Assembly: GCA_026120035.1 (NCBI GenBank)
Contig: JALRME010000028.1
Span: 493,943 to 557,942, forward strand
Direction of reading: 5' to 3'
DNA: 64,000 bases
From: Coleophoma eucalyptorum
Lineage: Eukaryota > Ascomycota > Leotiomycetes > Helotiales > Dermateaceae
Part shown: positions 49,758-61,437 of the stretch, piece after piece
How positions within the stretch are numbered: position 1 is the stretch's first letter
Layout of the letters: every line of letters begins with the position of its first letter
The notes under the pieces: model-generated
Seen by the model: only the letters and a program-made list of their open reading frames with translations
The model's database searches: none
What the model was told of the DNA's origin: nothing
Position numbers and translations under genes: made by a program

Positions 49758-51219
49758 ATGGCTCCGGCTGAGCCCGTCTCCCTGCCGGCGAGTGGCTCCG
49801 AGCATGCGCTCCCGCTCCCCGAGACTGAACACGAGTATGATGCTCTCAGCCTTGAACAAACCGACTCCCGGCCGTCGGTATCAAAAAGAAAGAGGGCTTG
49901 CGTTCTCGTAGGCTCGGCGCTATTGCAGCTCCCGATTTGGGGTACAAGACATCAAAATAACCCCTACTTGCACCTACAACTCTGACCAAAGACTATGATA
50001 CACAGGTTTTGCCATGACTTATGGTGTCTTCCAAGAGTTCTATTACACCAACTGGACATTTCAGGGAAGTCGCGACGTTACCGGCATCATCGGTACAACG
50101 TCTAACGGCGTAATGTATCTCTCTATGCCTTTCTTATTCGCACTCTTTACCAAGCGATGGGCCAACAGACGTCAGACCGCAGCTCTTTGCGGCGCTGCGA
50201 TAACATGCATCAGCTTTGTTCTGTCCTCCTTCAGCACCTATGTCTGGCAGCTGGTTGCCACACAGGGGGTCATGGCAGCCTTGGGATGTGCTCTCATATA
50301 CAGCCCGACTACACTATCTCTGGGTGAGTATTTTGCCACCAGCAACCGAGCTGTAGCGTATGGAGTTATTTTGTCTTGCAAGAATATCGTTGGATCTGTC
50401 TTCCCGTTCCTGTTGCGAATTTCCCTTGATCGCTATGGCTTGGGTGTTACGTTGAGAATATGGTCGGCGATTGTAGTCGGCACCAGTGTTCCCGCAATTT
50501 TCCTAATCCCAACTTATCCTTCGAGCATGTCCTCAGAAGCTCACCGGACACGCAAAATTCCTTGGGACTTCCTCAAACACCAAACATTTTACATCTACAG
50601 CATCGCTATCATACTTCAGAGTTCTGGATACGGTATCCCACAAACGTACCTAAATACTTATGCTCGCGAAATCACTTTGCTGTCGCAAACTTCGTCCACC
50701 CTTCTGCTCACCCTGTTTAATCTTCCAGGCATTGCCGCCTCTTCCTTTTTCGGATATCTGAGTGACAAAAAGCGCTTCTCATTATCGGTCACAACTGTAA
50801 CCTCTATATCTGCTATCAGCTCCGCTCTGTCCGCTCTGCTTCTCTGGGGCTTAACGTCCCAGGGTAGTATGGCGCTGTTGGTACTGTTCTCCATCACCTT
50901 CGGTTTCTTTGCCGGCGGCTATAGCGCAACCTGGGGAGGCATTATCAATGAACTAGAAAGCGAAGCTGCGCAGAGTAACGAGGCAATTGACACAGGGTTA
51001 ATTTACGGTCTTCTGAATGGTGCGAGGGGGGTTGGATACGTAAGTGGTGGACTTGCTGGTGTGCCGCTGCTCAAGGCGGGAAGCAAGATCTCCTTAGGAT
51101 GCTTTGGCTATGGAACAATCTACGGACCACTTATCATCTTTACGGGGCTCTCGTCCGTATTTGGCGGTTGGGGTTTTCTTTGGAAGTGGAAGTGGAGGAA
51201 GTTGCTGCATTTACTGTGA
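49758..51219 (+). CDS. MFS monocarboxylate-type transporter (MCH family)
   Basis: Exons 49758-49941 and 50006-51219 give 465 residues. About 12 hydrophobic segments follow a 45-residue acidic/Ser cytosolic N-terminus. The first helix is completed across the intron (LVGSALLQLPIWG joined to FAMTYGVFQEFYYTNW). Family features include the Y/F-G-V-F-Q/x-E/x-YY motif, NGVMYLSMPFLFALFTKRW, and SLGEYFATSNRAVAYGVILSCKNIVGSVFPFLL around helices 4-5. This is the fungal monocarboxylate-porter-like group (yeast MCH proteins). Substrates of these proteins vary (riboflavin, monocarboxylates, sometimes unknown), so the cargo is open. Plasma membrane is likely. Confidence 0.92.
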
Positions 51220-51742
51220 CGTACGTGATGCGTATGGTTGTTTGAACGTAAGATCTTTTTTTAGATATTAACGATCTACTGAATCGTATCTTCAATTTCC
51301 GTCGCCATTGTGTTGCCTTTCTTTAATGGTTGCTTTCTTAAAGCTTTCACTTAAATGGTAAAGCTTGCCAAGCTGCAGATATCAGCTGCCGCCTTCAACC
51401 ATCTAACACGTCAATCACCAAAAGGTCTGGCATTAAGAATGTCTTTATCAACTACTCTCTGATACGCCAGAAATCAAACTGGGCTTAAGTAGCCATTACA
51501 GGGGATCTTTTGGCGTTAGAATTCGTAACCGGTGTATTGCTAAAATTGTTATATTCAAGGCAGCCTAATTTGCACTTCTTCTCACAATCAGTCCTTCTTT
51601 CTTGTTTGAGCATTGCTATATTCAATTACCTCATTTCCTTGCATGTCGGAATGTCCTCAACAACTGTTTATACGATTAATTCTTAATGTGTTGGAGGGTA
51701 AATGAAAAGAGCCAAAGTGTATTCTCATCAGAAATGACCGAC
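51220..51742. other. Intergenic, downstream of transporter gene
   Basis: AT-rich, no gene recognised. It ends at the left boundary of an LTR-like repeat. Confidence 0.5.
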
Positions 51743-52145
51743 TGTTGGTTGATCTATATACCTTTTATTTCAATAGCTGTAATAGACAGGTCAAAATGAT
51801 AAGGTAAAACATAGATGATTCTTCTAAGTGAGTGTGGTGGAGGTCTTATAAATACCCCTTCTGGGTATCGATTCGACCTCCGTAGCAATACAGTCATATG
51901 TAGTGTTTGCGCCTGAGCGCAAACACGGGAACAAGCAAGTAGTATAGCGATATTCCAACTCTATACACTTATAGGTGGCGTAGCGATATACCAATACTTA
52001 CATGAGGTGTAACGATGTTACCTCACGTGTAGGTGGTAGATATATCGATATTCCAATACCGACCAATAAAAGGAAAAATCTTGTCGATGATCAGCCCATT
52101 ATTGGCGGTTGTTTCGAGACGTAACTACTAGCCTAAATCCCGACA
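51743..52145 (+). mobile_element. LTR-like retrotransposon relic (copy 1)
   Basis: About 403 bp bounded by TGTTGG and CCGACA, the TG...CA ends of an LTR. The middle is strongly similar to a direct copy at about 57393-57690: shared strings include TGTAATAGACAGGTCAAAAT, GATGATTCTTCTAAGTGAGT and GAGCGCAAACACGGGAACA. It contains a GTTTGCGCCTGAGCGCAAAC hairpin and several degenerate units of AGGTGGTGTAGCGATATTCC type. No internal retroelement genes are visible and no matching target duplication was found, so it is a solo or truncated LTR. Orientation is arbitrary. Confidence 0.6.
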
Positions 52146-52503
52146 ATTATGGAGATTTGAGGACATCTCCATGGTATCACATCAAAAATCACTAGTTGTT
52201 GTTTTGATACGTTAAAATAGTGTAAAGGTGGTGGATCAGAAAAAAGAGCAGGACATCGTCCGCTCGAGTAAATGGGCGGGTGTAAGAACAAAAGCTTGGG
52301 GCTGCCATTGTTAAATCACGTTGTCTAGCCAATGTAGAAGTAATAAAAGCAGGGGTGTATTATTTTCTTAGTAGCGAAGCAACCCTACTTTATATGTGCA
52401 AAGGGGAGTGACCATCTTAGAAAAGATATACCGGCAAACCATCAGCTTTTGTAGCTTCGCCAATTATTCTCATCATTGTGACTTAGATCGTCATCTGTTT
52501 CAC

Positions 52504-54311
52504 TTAGAGGCTAGTCTTAGCATCTAGTTCTAACTCAATATTCTCCAGAGTCTTTCCACAAGTTTCCGGTATGAAAAAATATCCCCAGATGACAGCGAGG
52601 ACAGCAAGTGAACCATAAATGAAACCAACTTTACTACCCAGTCCTGCATATTCCGAATCCTCGAGGTATGGATAGGTAAAACTGACGATGAATCTGCAAT
52701 GTCTTAACGTTGTGATAAACATTATGACTGAATATATACTCACTCGGTTACGAGCTTCACCGTGTAGCCCAGACGTAGGGTATTCTCCCTATCAGCGGCA
52801 CATGATACTTCGACGGTGACAAGGTAGGGAACTGATGCCCAGCCCATTGAATATGTGAAGGTGAATACAAGTAACATGGCAACAATCCCTTCTCGTACAG
52901 GTACTGATGGATGGTCAATGATTCCTAGTATACCCATGGCTATCAGACTTGCCGCTTGTAGTACTCCGCTCATGTTTATTAGGGGTCTATTTGCAGTGTC
53001 AAGAATGGCCAATTTTTTTTCTTCCCTGGACTGATTGACTTACTTTCTCCCGAATTTATCAGCTACCATAAAATAGACGATTTGGCCAGCAACGCTGCTT
53101 GCGCTCTTTCCCATGTTGACACTGAATGCGTTCACAGTCTTTAGCGACTTGACGAAAAGTGTGCCGTATTGAGTAGCAAACGCTTGGCCGGTAGCCTGCT
53201 GAAAGAAGTTTGACAAGGCGACGACCAAGGTGCGACGGTATGTAGGCTTGGTGAAGATGTGCATGAAATTTGTGTTCTTCGGTCGGTTATCAAAAAAATG
53301 CTGAAGCTCGTCGACTTCTGCAATGATCTCATCATGGGTCGTATGCTTCTTTCTTATATAACGCAAGGATTTGATGGCTTCTTGGTTGCGACCTTTCGAG
53401 ATTAACCAACGTGGCGTCTGAAAATCAGCGGAAACCGTACAAGACTTGAGAGTGGAGAGCAACCTCAGGAATGAACCAAACACCACAAGCTACAATGGCT
53501 GGGGTGATGAAGAATAACGAAATAGGTATCTGCCAGGATAAGTTGCTCTCAATCTTGGCAGTACGTTGAGTGACCACACTGATAACAAATCCACCAACCT
53601 AGGCAGGTATTAACAAGAGTTCCGAGGTATGAGGAATGCACCCACCTGTACACTCATCCAGTATAACCCAACAATACTTCCACGGTATCGGGGCGGCGAG
53701 AACTCAGCCAATGATATGGGTATAACAGACAGTTCCATTCCTAGGTATACGTCTTCTAAAGTTCATCCCAGGCCTTCGTTTTGGAGAAGACTAGCATATG
53801 ACTTACAGTGCATAGTACGGCCAACAAGAATCTGCGGTTTAGTTGTCGAGGAGATAATTACTGCCGAGCTGACCAAGGCATAGAAACTCATTAAAAATAT
53901 ACACACCCGGCGACCAAAGCGGTTGCTAACAAAGCTTCCTGCAAACAAACCTAAAAGAAAGGGCCATTATCAGCGTCAGCTTCAAAATCCACCAAATAGA
54001 TGGTCTCTGCTGCTGTATTTGGAATATGTACCGAAAATTTGCGCCGGAGCGTGGCAGCTGTTGAGCAATGAAAGAAAGTAGGGTTGGATCTTCCAGGTCT
54101 TAGTCTCGGGGTTGAATATACCAAATTGCTGAGCAAAAGGGGTCATGGCCTGGGCTGCTGCCATGGCTTGAACATCAAAGCCATAGTTGAACGAAGATAG
54201 GGCCAAGAGGGAGAGGCAGTATATCAAGGGTAGACTGAAATCATTGTTCTCACTGTAGGGTAGATGAGGAACTTGGATTTCGGAAACATGACGGTGCTTG
54301 GTCTCGGCCAT
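52504..54311 (-). CDS. MFS sugar (hexose/disaccharide) transporter
   Basis: Seven exons: 54032-54311, 53807-53950, 53646-53752, 53464-53598, 53044-53417, 52744-52986 and 52504-52693. They give 490 residues. Sugar-porter motifs appear in order: SNRFGRR after helix 2, GRTMHYVYLGMELSVIPISLAEFSPPRYRG, PETPRWLISKGR after helix 6, FFQQATGQAFATQYGTLFV for helix 7, DKFGRK after helix 8 and FFIPETCGKTLENIE at the C-terminus. Twelve membrane segments fit. The N-terminal region SSFNYGFDVQAMAAAQAM resembles alpha-glucoside/lactose permease-type proteins more than hexose carriers. It is convergent with the MCH-type transporter, with an LTR relic between them. Confidence 0.93.
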
Positions 54312-54647
54312 TGTCTGTTGGAGAAAGAGATGGACTGTGACGGAGAATGTACTGTGAAAAAAAGGGTTCTTGATGATAAAGATCTGATAAGATTAAGCAT
54401 CTTGAGCAACAGCTGGGGATTTATAGTGATCTGATAAGATGAGATGGTGACCAATGACCAGAAGAGCATCTTGTTGCGGCTTAGTGCGGTGGGCCTGCTC
54501 GGTGCACTGCCACGGCAATGCTTGAGATTTCAAGCTTTGAGATACTGTGTGGGGAAAGTTCTCCCGCAGAGGTGTATGTCGAGACCGACGAGGGCCAAGA
54601 ATCCCTGGCATAGAGGCACAATTTCGATCGAGTGTAGACTGATGTGA
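54312..54647. other. Upstream region of the sugar transporter gene
   Basis: Presumed promoter on the minus strand. Contains several GATAAG motifs but no gene. Confidence 0.4.
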
Positions 54648-55103
54648 CTAATAGGCTCCAATCCTCGTATTCACATTACTGCCAACGCAGACATCTTAGC
54701 AGAATCGCTCACAGGGCTTGTAGCCGTTTCCGGCGCAATACCGAGTGCCCCAGATGCTCATCCGGTAAACCATCAAGGCGTGGAGCCCTTCCATCTCTAT
54801 GCGAGCTATATCAAAGAATTTCTTGGCACTCCTGGCCATGCCTCCAGGCATGTATTATCAAATCACCATTTCAAGAAAATCCACGCTCCAGTTTTGAAGG
54901 AACCATGGTCATGGTATTTCAATCCAAGCACACGATCTATCTGCCTCCGCGACTGTGGATCCCATTATTGATCTGAGCTAGTGCAGACTCAGTTTTACAC
55001 AGCAGAGATCTTCCAATTCTCAACCCCCTGTCGATTAAGTAAATACCTTATCCTTGATCCTGGCTCGTTCTGGGAGCTAGACTGGCTTGCTACCACCAAC
55101 TAG
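54648..55103 (+). pseudogene. Possible decayed gene, one reading frame with an internal stop
   Basis: One plus-strand frame runs for about 151 codons and is broken only by a TGA at 54969-54971. It has protein-like, non-repetitive composition, for example HITANADILAESLTGLVAV, EPFHLYASYIKEFLGTPGH and, after the stop, FQFSTPCRLSKYLILDPGSF. There is no start codon at the left boundary and I do not recognise the family. It may be the remains of an enzyme gene whose other exons are lost, or simply a chance frame. Confidence 0.35.
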
Positions 55104-56508
55104 TTCATATCTGATTTGTAAGAACTCCTGTGCCTTGGAAGCGCCAACGGTTTCCCAGCATTCACTATTCGTATCAGCGAGATGAGATGTCCCTCGTTGA
55201 TTCCAGCTCTCTTCACTACATTGAGGATGTTGACGGTAACGAAGCAGACGTTATCGTTCGCCTTTCGTAAACATGGCTCAAAGACGTAGCCGTCAAGTCG
55301 CAGAAGCTTGCTAGTAGGAAAGTCCGCTGAACCTATTACAGTATTTCCATAACCGTCTATTCCGTCGCGTAATAAATATCCAGTCAACTCGGTGTGTCTA
55401 TGATAGCACTAAGAATTCAGGAATCTTTATCATCAAATCTAGTAGATATTAGATGCATTACCTTCAGTATTTATATAAATGATGCAAATGAAATATATTG
55501 ATTTAGGCCAGCAAGGCGACGTTGAGACAGTGTGCGCTCACAGCTAGGTATTTTGCATGTATGTGCATACGTCGAAGTCGACTACTATCTCGCTATACGC
55601 GATAAGAATCTTCCTTGCGCATCTCGCCTATGCTTACCATGAAGACAATGGGTTGCGGCAAGGTAATAAATATCTATCTCCCCGTATTACCAACCATGCG
55701 TACATGATGTCATATTCTTCGAGGTCGCTACCCACGGCTACCTTCAATTCTCTACAGATTAAATAACCTTTTCCTAAACAACCAAGTGCCCAATCGATAT
55801 TAGGGCATACCAGCACATTTTGAACCAGACAATTCCATGCGTTCGATGTCACTTGTCTGCTTGCCATTTTCGTCCCAAATGTTCTGGGTTCTGGCGTTTA
55901 TCTTGCTTTTTACTGCTTTTGTTTCTTGAAACGCTTGCTAGCTCTTTAGCAATGGTTCAGTTTGTAGACCTGCTGTGGCGAGGAGGGCAGGCGATGGCTC
56001 TTGGTGCTCTATGCTTGGTTTCCGATCCTGTAGATATCCTACTTCTGGTGTTTGAATAAAGCCGGAAATAAAGTGGAAATTATATATGGTATTGTCTAAG
56101 AAAGGATCAATCAATAATCCCAGTCCTCACTTCCACCAGTTCTTGTTGCTCAATACTGATAGGGACCTAAAGACGCTGCAATCACAATTCTTAGATCTGA
56201 CTGTTACCATGTACTATAGCACCAAAATTTCTCAATTCTACCTTCGAATTATCTCTCGATATATGCATGATACTCGAAGAGCCCAGAGTCCGTAGCGGCA
56301 AGGCTTAACCCTTTCATTTCCAGAACGTCCCAAGACATTACAGTAGCCGTGGATGATGCGACCAACCCAGGAGAGATGACACCAAGACCTTGGGAGCAAT
56401 ACTATTAGAGGATCAGCAATTACTTCGTAACCAAAATTCTACGAAAATGTTTTAACTAGTAGGCATAATTATAGCTTGCTGCGATAAACGATGCGTTATC
56501 ACAACAAC
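55104..56508. other. Gene-poor tract, no intact gene
   Basis: Short frames on both strands, none with recognisable content. Some stretches around 55105-55290 look weakly coding and may belong to the same decayed gene as 54648-55103. Confidence 0.45.
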
Positions 56509-56804
56509 TGTAAGAACCTGACATGCTCAGAATAGACAATTGGGAACCCAGATATATGACATGTGACCAAACACATGTCATGTGACCCAAGACAGTATGC
56601 GTAAGCGAGTATGAGCAGAGTCGGAGGGGTTTCGGACCCAGTAAGCATATAAGAGGGACATGTCATGGAAATTGGTTTCTTTCTCCTCTTCTTTTCTTAT
56701 CTTTTTTGTGTCCTTCGTACGAGACCTATAGGATATAGTCAATATAAGGTTATTATGCTCCCAAACACCTCTATCCTGCCATTGATCAAACCTGTGTCTT
56801 TACA
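56509..56804 (+). mobile_element. Solo LTR with 5-bp target-site duplication
   Basis: A 296-bp repeat beginning TGTAAG and ending TTTACA, flanked by a perfect 5-bp direct repeat ACAAC (56504-56508 and 56805-56809). This is the hallmark of LTR-retrotransposon insertion followed by recombination between LTRs. A diverged inverted copy lies at 62717-63004. Shared stretches include GAGTCGGAGGGGTTTCGGACC and the region around TGTGTCCTTCGTACGAGA. A 60-codon frame inside (56665-56847) is just LTR sequence read through. Confidence 0.85.
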
Positions 56805-57392
56805 ACAACCTCCAAATTTGCTTGTTCCAAACCTTCTTCCTAAATGAGCTCTTTGAAGACCATTCCTTATTAGTATGTTCATACGAAATCACGTCATTTC
56901 AGTTTTCGCACCGATAAGAATAAGTTGGAGTCTCCCAGAAAGTGCTGGGGTTTTCGAGTTTCAACAATGCTATGGAACTGACCAGGCGCAATAGCTGCAA
57001 GACTTCTTTCGATGAATCAGCTAGGTTTCAACTGTTGGTACTTAGCCTGAGCCTCTTTGCACAGGTTAAACAGGACAAGGAACTCCAGGTATCATTCTTG
57101 AGGATGAATACGTTAATGGCGAGAATCTTGTGGATAAACCTGATCGAACTTTTCTTCTCACCCTGCCCGTGATTCCTGACACTTATATGGGTACTCTAAG
57201 TATTACTTTGGAACCAAGGGTTTTATTATCCTAGGTATATTAGTTCTCTAATATTTCTGGGTGAGCAAGATCTGGTCTATATTGCTATTGGTGTTTAATA
57301 ATTAAATCATATAGTAGGTAGAGCTAAATATTGCATTATAATTCCTGAAGAGAGTACTAAGTAGTACATTATTAATATTTATATAGTATTAC
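56805..57392. other. AT-rich intergenic tract
   Basis: No gene. Very AT-rich towards 57200-57390. Confidence 0.5.
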
Positions 57393-57755
57393 TGTTGGTA
57401 TACCTCTTATTTTAACTGTAATAGACAGGTCAAAATCGCGAGGAAAAATGTAGATGATTCTTCTAAGTGAGTGTGATGGAGGTCTTATAAATACCCTAAT
57501 TAGGTACTATGTATTGATTCGACCTCCGTAGTAATACCATCATAGTATTTGCATCCGAGCGCAAACACGGGAACATTCAGGTGGTGTAGCGATATTCCGA
57601 ATACCTGCATGTGTAGGTGGTGTGACGATATACTATTACGTGCAGGTGGTATAGCGATATTCGCAGGTGATATCACGATATTCCAACAATTACAGATCGA
57701 TTTCCTTGATGTCAGAATGCCATTATCAGGTCGATCACGAGACCTAGTCACACGT
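57393..57755 (+). mobile_element. LTR-like retrotransposon relic (copy 2)
   Basis: Direct-orientation copy of the element at 51743-52145, starting with TGTTGGTATACC. Similarity is clear to about 57690 and weaker beyond. It includes several tandem, degenerate units of an about 20-bp motif (GGTGGTGTAGCGATATTCC type) between 57590 and 57690. The right end is unclear. No coding content. Confidence 0.55.
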
Positions 57756-59163
57756 AACAGTATTCTTAGCGAGGGAGGTATTTATACCTCTCTGCCTCAC
57801 TCTCTTCAACACATAATCTATTAGCTATGAACCAATTTTGTACCCGTTGACTTGGAAGTCGACCATCTACCTACGTAAACCAACACTTAATGTTACAACT
57901 AGAGCCCACTATTGGAGATCACTTGACTCGGGATTGCCTACAGAACCTTTAAGAATACCTGCAGGTTTCTACCGGTTCCTGAAAAACACTTATATAACAA
58001 AGATGTATAATAGGATGTTCTGCAAAGTTTTGTCCTCGAGGCGCGGTCATTGGTTTGCGCTGTCCAATTTATGTCACGTGAGATTGTCTGGGTTTGCAGT
58101 CGGGCCGAAAGCCGGATTAAAAACCAGTAGTTATAGGATACGAAATTCCTAAGGAGATAAGGGCTTCGAGCTCGACTTCAATCGTTCATTTCATACCTGA
58201 ACTCGATCTGTGTTAACTGTTGCGTACGCTACCATTCCTGAATACAGTATTTGTTTATCTATAGTAGCTATACTATAGGGGGAACTTGTGTTGTTCCTTA
58301 AGCCCCTACCTTCCCGGGACGTAACATTAGTACCTATATTGCCTCTATACCTATTGAGAAAATCATGCTTAGAGTTTTAGATGGTTATTTCTAATGTACA
58401 TCTAAATATAAGGATATAAAAATCGCGAGTTTTGGTGTGTTTTGTTCGAGCGACAATAAGGTTATAGACGAGGAGGCTACGCCAGTTCCCCACTGTCGCT
58501 AGACTCCGAAAATAAATACGTCGCGTGTTCTACCTCCACTCCTATACGTATACAAATTGCAAATCATAATCTATATCTGCGGCTCAATAAGGTGGCTTGG
58601 CTTCAACACACCTATGAAATCTGCTAAATATACCTTGTTCAACTTGTCATTTTCTACCTCCTTTTTATTTGTAGCTTGTATAGGAGAAATCTTATACTAC
58701 CTAGATTTCAATGGTTTTCTAAGTGTCGCTGAAGGATCGAGTGTTCCAATACAATAGCAATGCGTCCGGATGTACAGGGAGTTTTGGCTTACACCATCAA
58801 ATCATGATTTGGCATAATAGGTATTCCATTGCACTTTTTAGTATTAACCTATGGCCCTTGACACATTTTGTGGGCCGGTAGACGACTACTTGGCCTATAA
58901 GCATTGCACATCAATTTTTATAAGTGTTTGACGCGTGGAAAAAAACAGAGACTAATAAATTCTATTCGAATTCTACGCGTCAGCTACACATAAAAGAAAC
59001 TATTTCAGAAACTGATCGGCAGCATTCATGAAATTGCTCACGTGTTGTCTTAAAGGCACAAATCATTAATGTTCATCTATCTTGCTCTATTCGAGTTCGA
59101 TTTCCTTCCTGTTACGATTTTTATCTTCCTTTACTGCTGTAGAATATTCGTGCGCCTTCCATC
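57756..59163. other. Gene-poor tract upstream of the arylsulfotransferase gene
   Basis: AT-rich with short unrelated frames (for example 57838-58152). No recognised gene. The last few hundred bases before 59164 presumably contain the promoter of the arylsulfotransferase gene. Confidence 0.5.
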
Positions 59164-61059
59164 ATGAGGGGCTTTTTCCTTTTACCTGCGTTATTACGAG
59201 TTGCCATCGCCGACTCATACCCTTACTTCCAATCTAGCGACTTTGACAATGGCAAGTTTGGACCTTACCCCAACCGAACTTATGTCTCGCGGCCGGATAT
59301 TATAGCACCAAGCCTGAATATTTTGAAGAAGGATGCGAAATGTGATGATGGATTGTACACACTCATCAGCCTACGTGGAGACAACGTGAATCCCAAACGT
59401 GGGCAGAGTCCCATGATTTTCGACGAGCAGGGCAATCTAGTCTGGATGAATGCTACATATGGAGAGACTTATGATTTTGCGGTACAGAATTATAAAGGTG
59501 TAGACCATTTGACATTTTGGCAGGGGGAAGGGAGAAAGGATGGACATAGTAAAGGAGTTTATATTATGGCAAGTTTACAACCGCCCAAAATATTTGGCCT
59601 CTTTCTAATGAAGTGCAGCTTGATCCACAATATAGGGAAGTATATCGCTCGTCCACTGGCAATGGAATAGCTGGCGACCTCCACGAGTTTCGTATTACAC
59701 CTGAGGGAACAGCCCTCTCCACCAAATACATACTCAAGAGAGTGAATATGGTATGGGATGACAATGTTGGCCACCACGAACGCAAAGTCTTGATATGGGA
59801 TAGCACAATCCAGGAATACAACATGGAGACCAACCAAATTATCTTTGAATGGAATGCTAGTGATCACTTCGATGTACACGAGTCATACCTACGTGGCCTG
59901 AACTCAGGCAGTACAGTTGGAAGCGGCTTTGATTTTTTCCACGTCAATAGCATCGATAAGGACGCTGCTGGCAACTACCTTATTTCTTCCCGTTATTTTT
60001 CGACAGTGGCTTACATTGATGGAAAGAGTGGAGAGGTACTATGGAAGCTCGGAGGTCAACACAATGGTTTCAAGGATCTTTCTGACGGCAATGCTACAAA
60101 CTTCGCATATCAGCACCATGCGCGCTGGAATGACGACCATACAGGAATTCACCTTTTTGATAATGGCGCCCGATATGGTCAGGCGCCGGTTCATGATAAT
60201 TCGCGTGGCCTCCACATCATGCTGAATTTAGATGCGATGACAGCAGAGCTGAAGCAAGAATATGCCAACCCGCACAAACTAGTCTCCCTAAGCCAAGGTA
60301 GCATGCAAGTACTTCCCTCTGGGAACGTATTGATGGGATATGGCTACAATGCAGCATGGACCGAGTATACAGAGGATGGCCAGGTGTTATGCGATGTGCA
60401 TATCGGTGCCAAGAGCTCATTTAAGACAGGAGCCGTGCAGACGTATCGTGTGCGTAAGCACTCTTGGGTAGGACATCCATCATATAAACCTGCACTTCGA
60501 TATAAGGAAGGACAAATCCACGTCAGCTGGAATGGGGCTACAGAGGTGGCGAAGTGGGGGGTAGAGGCCTCTATAGAGGCATCTGGGAAATTTGAGCGTA
60601 TTTCGATTATGGAGAAGGACGGGTTTGAGACAAGCACCGAGTTTAGCAATTCGACGTACTGCTTTGTGAAAGTAGTTGCTATTGATAAGCAAGGGAAGGA
60701 GCTTAGTGCGACCGAGATCATTGACGCTTGTTATGTAAGTGTAATCGCTTCTTTACATTCTCCTTTGCTAATGTTTGACTTAGTCGGAACCACAATTCAA
60801 TAATGCGGATACTTCAGCAGAGTCAGAGTCGGAGGAGTCTTCCACTACAGATCAGTTCCTCCATGCTGATCCGGGGACAGAAGAGGATAAGGATAATAAG
60901 GAGTCGAGTTTCTTCAAGGAAACATGGGTGATCTGGACAGTAATTGGAAGTATCTTCACTATAGGAGCAGTTTGTGCTGGCTTGATCTGGAGGCTAAAGT
61001 ACAGGAGGAAGTATGCCTTGTTGCCAGAGGAAGATGATGTAGATGTAGATGCAGATTAG
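59164..61059 (+). CDS. Arylsulfotransferase (ASST) family protein, secretory with C-terminal membrane anchor
   Basis: Exons 59164-59568, 59619-60734 and 60784-61059 give 598 residues. Intron 1 (50 nt) starts with GC (ATG/GCAAGT) and ends GTGCAG; splicing there restores GVYIM joined to LDPQYREVYRSSTGNG. A signal peptide (1-16) is followed by a six-bladed-propeller-type domain of the fungal arylsulfotransferase family: GNLVWMNATYGETYDF, HHERKVLIWDSTIQEYN, HFDVHESYLRGLNSGSTVGSGFDFFHVNSIDKDAAGNYLISSR, GEVLWKLGG, and YQHHARWNDDHTGIHLFDNGA with its His-rich site. A Ser/Glu-rich segment (about 508-550) leads to one membrane helix (555-576) and a short acidic tail. The bacterial relatives transfer sulfate between phenols. 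The fungal substrate is unknown. Confidence 0.92.
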
Positions 61060-61270
61060 AAGAAGTAAACCATGGCTTGTATAATAAAACTTTATTTATA
61101 AGTACTGAAAATTTCGCCGGGGGAAATTTGTCCACCAACTCACCAACTCACAGCCTAATTCATAGATAAGTAGGTAGATATGTGTGTGTGTGTGTCATTC
61201 TATAAGGTGGTTGGGGAATAAGTGGATCACCTGATCAGGAAGCTTATCAAGAGTCAAGCCTGATCTATCT
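61060..61270. other. 3' region of the arylsulfotransferase gene
   Basis: Contains a short GT dinucleotide run near 61180-61195. No gene. Confidence 0.5.
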
Positions 61271-61437
61271 CTGATCTTAACATATACTTATCTTGGAGGT
61301 TTGTAGCTTAGATGTGGATACATAAAAGCTCTAACTTCTTACATTCATACCACTGATCGACTACACCCAATTATTAGCTTGTATGTATCCACATCTAAGC
61401 TACAAACCCCCAAGCTAAGTATACCTATGTTAAGCCC
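61271..61437. repeat. Long inverted repeat (hairpin)
   Basis: Two arms of about 55 bp (61271-61325 and 61381-61437) face each other across a spacer of about 55 bp. The innermost 27 bp match perfectly (61298-61324 versus 61382-61408, core GTAGCTTAGATGTGGATACA). The outer part matches imperfectly (CTTAACATA..TACTTA). This is a foldback structure of the kind left by a short inverted-repeat transposon. Confidence 0.8.

Noticed and set aside
56665..56847. 60-codon frame with a hydrophobic start
   Set aside because: It lies almost entirely within the solo LTR and recurs in its inverted copy; it is repeat sequence, not a gene.
57590..57690. Regularly spaced short repeats suggesting a CRISPR-like array
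   Set aside because: Units are degenerate, lack uniform spacers, lie inside an LTR relic, and the genome is eukaryotic.
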